Shown here: positions 41,156 to 43,485 of the stretch, piece after piece
Numbering within the stretch: the first letter of the stretch is position 1
Layout: each line of letters starts with the position of its first letter
Source: Pelosinus propionicus DSM 13327
GTDB lineage: Bacteria; Bacillota; Negativicutes; DSM-13327
Direction of reading: 5' to 3'
NCBI RefSeq assembly: GCF_900114615.1
Contig: NZ_FOTS01000044.1
Coordinates: forward strand, 1 to 43,485
DNA length: 43,485 bases
Notes under the pieces: generated by a model
Database searches by the model: none
The model's input: only the letters and a program-made list of their open reading frames with translations
Told to the model about the DNA's origin: nothing
Translations under genes and position numbers: made by a program

Positions 41156-42844
41156 CTATAACTTAAACTTGCTGATGATTTCATTGAGTTCTTCTGCCAT
41201 TTTAGCTAAAGATTCCGCATTATTATTGATCTCATGCATGCTAGCACTTTGTTCTTCGGATGCAGCGGCTACCGTTTGTGCACTTGCTGCCGTTTCTTCA
41301 GCAACACCACTAATATTTTGAACATTTCCTACCATTGTCTGTGTTCCCTTTGCTGTTTCTTCAATCGCATGAGTTATTTGCGTAACTACTATTTTCACTT
41401 TATCGAGCTTATCAATAATAACTTTAAACCCTTTTTGAGTGTTGAATGTTACTTGTTTTCCAGCTTCTACTTCATGGTTACCTTCACTAACATGTAAAAC
41501 AGCATAATCAATGTCTTGCGTCATTTTTTGTATAATTTCACCGATATGGCGTGTTGCTTCAGCACTTTGTTCTGCCAATTTTCGGACCTCTTCTGCTACT
41601 ACTGCAAAACCTCTTCCAGCTTCACCAGCACGAGCAGCTTCAATAGCAGCATTCAACGCTAATAGATTCGTTTGACCTGCAATACTTTGTATAACTGTAA
41701 CAATTTCACGAATATTTTCAGATCCCTTCGCTAAGGAATTTGCCGCTTCTGTAATGCTAACCATTGATTTTGCAACCGTATCATTCTGTGTAACGATCTG
41801 CTCCAGTAAATTCATCCCTTGACTTGCTTCTTCAACAGCATTTTGAGTATTCGTATTCACTTCATAGGCATTAGAATTCATTTCCTCTGTACTTGCAGAA
41901 AGTTCCTGAATCGTAGCTGACATTTCAGTTATATTCGTTGTATTCTGGGACGATCCACTCGCAACTTCCGCTATCGTATTAGAAACAATTTCTGCTGCAC
42001 GCAATTGCTCTTCTACGGTTGCACTTAATTCCTGGCTTGATGCTGCCAGAGATTCAGAGTTTTGGCGTATTTGCCCTACTAGTGAACGTAATGCAGTTTT
42101 CATTTGGGACATTGAAATAATCATGTCACCGATCTCATCATTAACAGCAACATGCTGTTCAGTAGTTGTCAAATCAAAATTACTGATTGCATCCATTTCA
42201 TTACGAACTCGATGCAAACGTTTCGCCATATATTTGCTATACCAGTATGCTAAACTACAAACAAATAGTATAATAAGCACGCTTAAAATTTCAACCAAAT
42301 TCTTAGTATCCTTTTGTTCCTGCAAGAGCTTATCCGTTGATTGTTTTAAATATTTTTCTTCTAACTGAAAGGTTGTATTAAATTGCAGATCAATCTGTTG
42401 TGATAAATTTCTACCTTCCGTAAGCAACGTATCAAAAGAAGGGCTATTTGCCTTTTTAGCATCCATAAGCTGTCCCATTTTAAGACTATAATCATCCATC
42501 ATCTTTTCTAGTTTAACAGCTTCTATTTTCACTTCTGGATTCTTCACACCCGATACAAATACTTTTAAGTCTTTTGCGCTATCATCGAATTTTTTTCTGG
42601 AATTTTGTTCATAGCTGCTGATTGAGTAAGCCATAAATCCTCGCAGCTCAGCAATTCCACTATGCATACCATCCTGTGCCTTGGTCAGTAAGAGCATATT
42701 AGCAGAGGTATGTGTAATTAAATTTTCATATGTATCGCTTGCTGTCGAATACTGATATGCTGTATATCCAAGTAATATAAGCAGAAAGGAAATAGAAGTG
42801 AGGAACATGCCTCCTAATTGTGCAACAATAGGTATTCTACGCAT
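41156..42844 (-). CDS. Methyl-accepting chemotaxis protein
   Basis: A 562-residue chemoreceptor. The first transmembrane helix is about 11-31 ([22 protein letters not shown]). A four-helix-bundle-type periplasmic sensor spans about 35-185, the second helix about 186-207 ([20 protein letters not shown]), then a HAMP domain. The cytoplasmic signalling domain has the highly conserved hairpin tip [20 protein letters not shown], then [20 protein letters not shown]. Glutamine/glutamate methylation regions flank it. No pentapeptide tether. ATG 42842-42844 follows AAAGGAG. The ligand is unknown. Its leader contains a c-di-GMP riboswitch, so receptor synthesis is tied to the motile/sessile second messenger. 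Confidence 0.95.
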   Translation of the reverse strand: MRRIPIVAQLGGMFLTSISFLLILLGYTAYQYSTASDTYENLITHTSANMLLLTKAQDGMHSGIAELRGFMAYSISSYEQNSRKKFDDSAKDLKVFVSGVKNPEVKIEAVKLEKMMDDYSLKMGQLMDAKKANSPSFDTLLTEGRNLSQQIDLQFNTTFQLEEKYLKQSTDKLLQEQKDTKNLVEILSVLIILFVCSLAYWYSKYMAKRLHRVRNEMDAISNFDLTTTEQHVAVNDEIGDMIISMSQMKTALRSLVGQIRQNSESLAASSQELSATVEEQLRAAEIVSNTIAEVASGSSQNTTNITEMSATIQELSASTEEMNSNAYEVNTNTQNAVEEASQGMNLLEQIVTQNDTVAKSMVSITEAANSLAKGSENIREIVTVIQSIAGQTNLLALNAAIEAARAGEAGRGFAVVAEEVRKLAEQSAEATRHIGEIIQKMTQDIDYAVLHVSEGNHEVEAGKQVTFNTQKGFKVIIDKLDKVKIVVTQITHAIEETAKGTQTMVGNVQNISGVAEETAASAQTVAAASEEQSASMHEINNNAESLAKMAEELNEIISKFKL

Positions 42845-42918
42845 AAAATAACTCCTTTACATTTTAATTATTGAGACGACTATAATAACTCGTTATTGCA
42901 TCTCCTTTCAGAAGAAAA

Positions 42919-42960
42919 GCCAGATTGTTACATGAACAATAATTCATATAGCAACCTGGC
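42919..42960 (-). terminator. Riboswitch-overlapping intrinsic terminator before the chemoreceptor gene
   Basis: GCCAGGTTGCTATATGAA (42960-42943, minus strand) pairs with TTCATGTAACAATCTGGC (42936-42919) at 17 of 18 positions, counting two G-U pairs, with a six-base loop and TTTTCTT after it. The 5' arm is the conserved 3' part of the aptamer, so the two structures exclude each other. Confidence 0.8.
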
Positions 42961-43030
42961 AGACATAGATCTACAATCATTAGTCCCATAGCTTTGCGTC
43001 CTTAACTTTCGCTAAGTTTGCCGACTATTA
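42943..43030 (-). ncRNA. Cyclic di-GMP-I (GEMM-I) riboswitch
   Basis: On the minus strand the leader shows the GEMM-I landmarks in order: CGGCAAAC, a GCGAAAG tetraloop hairpin, GGACGCAAAGCTA, GGGACTAA, a variable hairpin (ATGATTGTAGATCTATG), then GCCAGGTTGCT. GGCAA at the 5' side can pair with TTGCT at the 3' side to close P1. The GNRA loop and GGACGCAAAGC are hallmark sequences of this class. It precedes a chemoreceptor gene, a classic c-di-GMP target. A weak promoter (TTTAGA-N17-TAATAT) can be seen just upstream. Confidence 0.88.
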
Positions 43031-43145
43031 AACATTATTGGATTTATATATTAGTAATTCTCCTCAAAGCTCTAAAATCCTCTAAACTAAGACAAATAAA
43101 CCGACGAACAGTCGATTCTTTACATCTGATCTTTTAAATAAAGAA

Positions 43146-43197
43146 GGGCGTGTCGCAAAACGTTTATTGAAATCGTTTTGCGGTACGCCTCTTTTTT
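43146..43197. terminator. Hairpin at the end of the IS1182-type element
   Basis: GGGCGTGTCGCAAAACG at 43146-43162 pairs with CGTTTTGCGGTACGCCT at 43174-43190 (one or two mismatches) around an 11-base loop, with TTTTTT after it on the plus strand. Words such as GTGTCGCAAAACG are typical of the ends of IS1182-type elements, so this probably marks the element's 3' end and stops transcription across it. Confidence 0.6.
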
Positions 43198-43311
43198 AAT
43201 AAAAAAGCAGAAATCTCTTGTTGATCGGAAGAAAAAAAGAAGTCGTAGCTAGATTATGGGCATAACAAAACAGAGGAATCGACTTCCCTTCAAAAAAATT
43301 ATATACCGTTA

Positions 43312-43485
43312 TCAGGACGCTTTGGGAATATGCAAATAACTTCCACAACGACCGTTTTGGATTTTGTTGTGGAGTTTCTTTAGGTTGTATGCCATGCACA
43401 GCAATAGAAATTCAGTATGCACTTTAACTTGACTACGCATCAAAAATCGCCGAAAGCCCATGTCCTCTTTAAGAACCCCAAAAGC
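43312..43485 (-). CDS. IS1182-family transposase, 3' end only (partial)
   Basis: The last 57 codons of a minus-strand gene run off the right edge of the window and end at TGA 43314-43312. The translation holds FGVLKEDMGFRRFLMR, EFLLLCMAYNLKKLHNKIQ and NGRCGSYLH, the conserved C-terminus of IS1182-type DDE transposases, including the catalytic-glutamate segment (K-E-D). Whether the gene is intact lies outside the window. A hairpin 120 bases downstream likely marks the element's end. Another minus-strand frame over the same bases is not real. Confidence 0.85.
   Translation of the reverse strand, partial: AFGVLKEDMGFRRFLMRSQVKVHTEFLLLCMAYNLKKLHNKIQNGRCGSYLHIPKAS

Noticed and set aside
43196-43399. 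Minus-strand frame of 67 codons at the right edge
   Set aside because: It is a second frame over the end of the IS1182-type transposase and its 3' flank; the other frame carries the family motifs.
1-43485. CRISPR arrays, tRNA or rRNA genes
   Set aside because: No regularly spaced repeats, no cloverleaf-like GGTTCRA segments with CCA ends and no rRNA-like sequence were seen by eye; a covariance scan was not possible.

Overview
The window reads as A+T-rich chromosomal DNA of a Gram-positive-lineage anaerobe that has an outer membrane. The most likely source is a Negativicute (Sporomusa/Pelosinus type); this is inferred from gene content and was not tested by database search. The ribosome-binding sites are strong GGAGG type with frequent TTG/GTG starts. 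PTS genes are controlled by LevR-type activators, there is an Etf-linked lactate dehydrogenase, and a TonB-dependent siderophore receptor is present. Insertion-sequence fragments cut both ends: the 3' end of an IS110-type transposase at 1-231 and of an IS1182-type transposase at 43312-43485.

1-3.6 kb holds an HMG-CoA-lyase-family lyase and a class III CoA-transferase, translationally coupled and divergent from an IclR regulator. 3.9-16.4 kb is one long minus-strand locus: a LevR-like sigma-54 activator, galactitol-type PTS IIA/IIB/IIC, two zinc dehydrogenases, deoxyribose-phosphate aldolase, ribulose-phosphate epimerase, RpiB, split transketolase and 6-phosphofructokinase. This is a complete route from an imported polyol (a pentitol is the best guess) through the pentose phosphates to fructose bisphosphate. 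A consensus -24/-12 promoter lies just before the regulator, with four TTACGT half-sites further upstream.

16.7-24.2 kb is a second PTS locus: a classic LevR-like activator and an operon of mannose-type IIA, mannose-type IIB, HPr, enzyme I and a second phosphofructokinase. It also has a -24/-12 promoter. No IIC or IID membrane subunit is present, so this looks like a PTS phosphate-relay operon rather than an ordinary transporter.

24.4-35.6 kb contains a nucleoid-associated protein gene with a small partner, the lactate dehydrogenase/EtfAB operon, an orphan FliK-like protein with an internal duplication, a VTT-family membrane protein, an LrgA/LrgB pair, a 40-residue desulforedoxin-like protein and a siroheme nitrite/sulfite reductase. 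35.8-41.1 kb is an iron-uptake block (TonB receptor, DUF3649-like protein, PepSY membrane protein), divergent from an AraC regulator whose consensus promoter overlaps a Fur-like dyad. 41.2-43.1 kb is a chemoreceptor gene preceded by a c-di-GMP-I (GEMM-I) riboswitch whose 3' part can refold into a strong terminator.

Non-coding elements of note are a 164-bp element with 28-bp inverted ends, several long hairpins inside the polyol operon, and intrinsic terminators after most transcription units.
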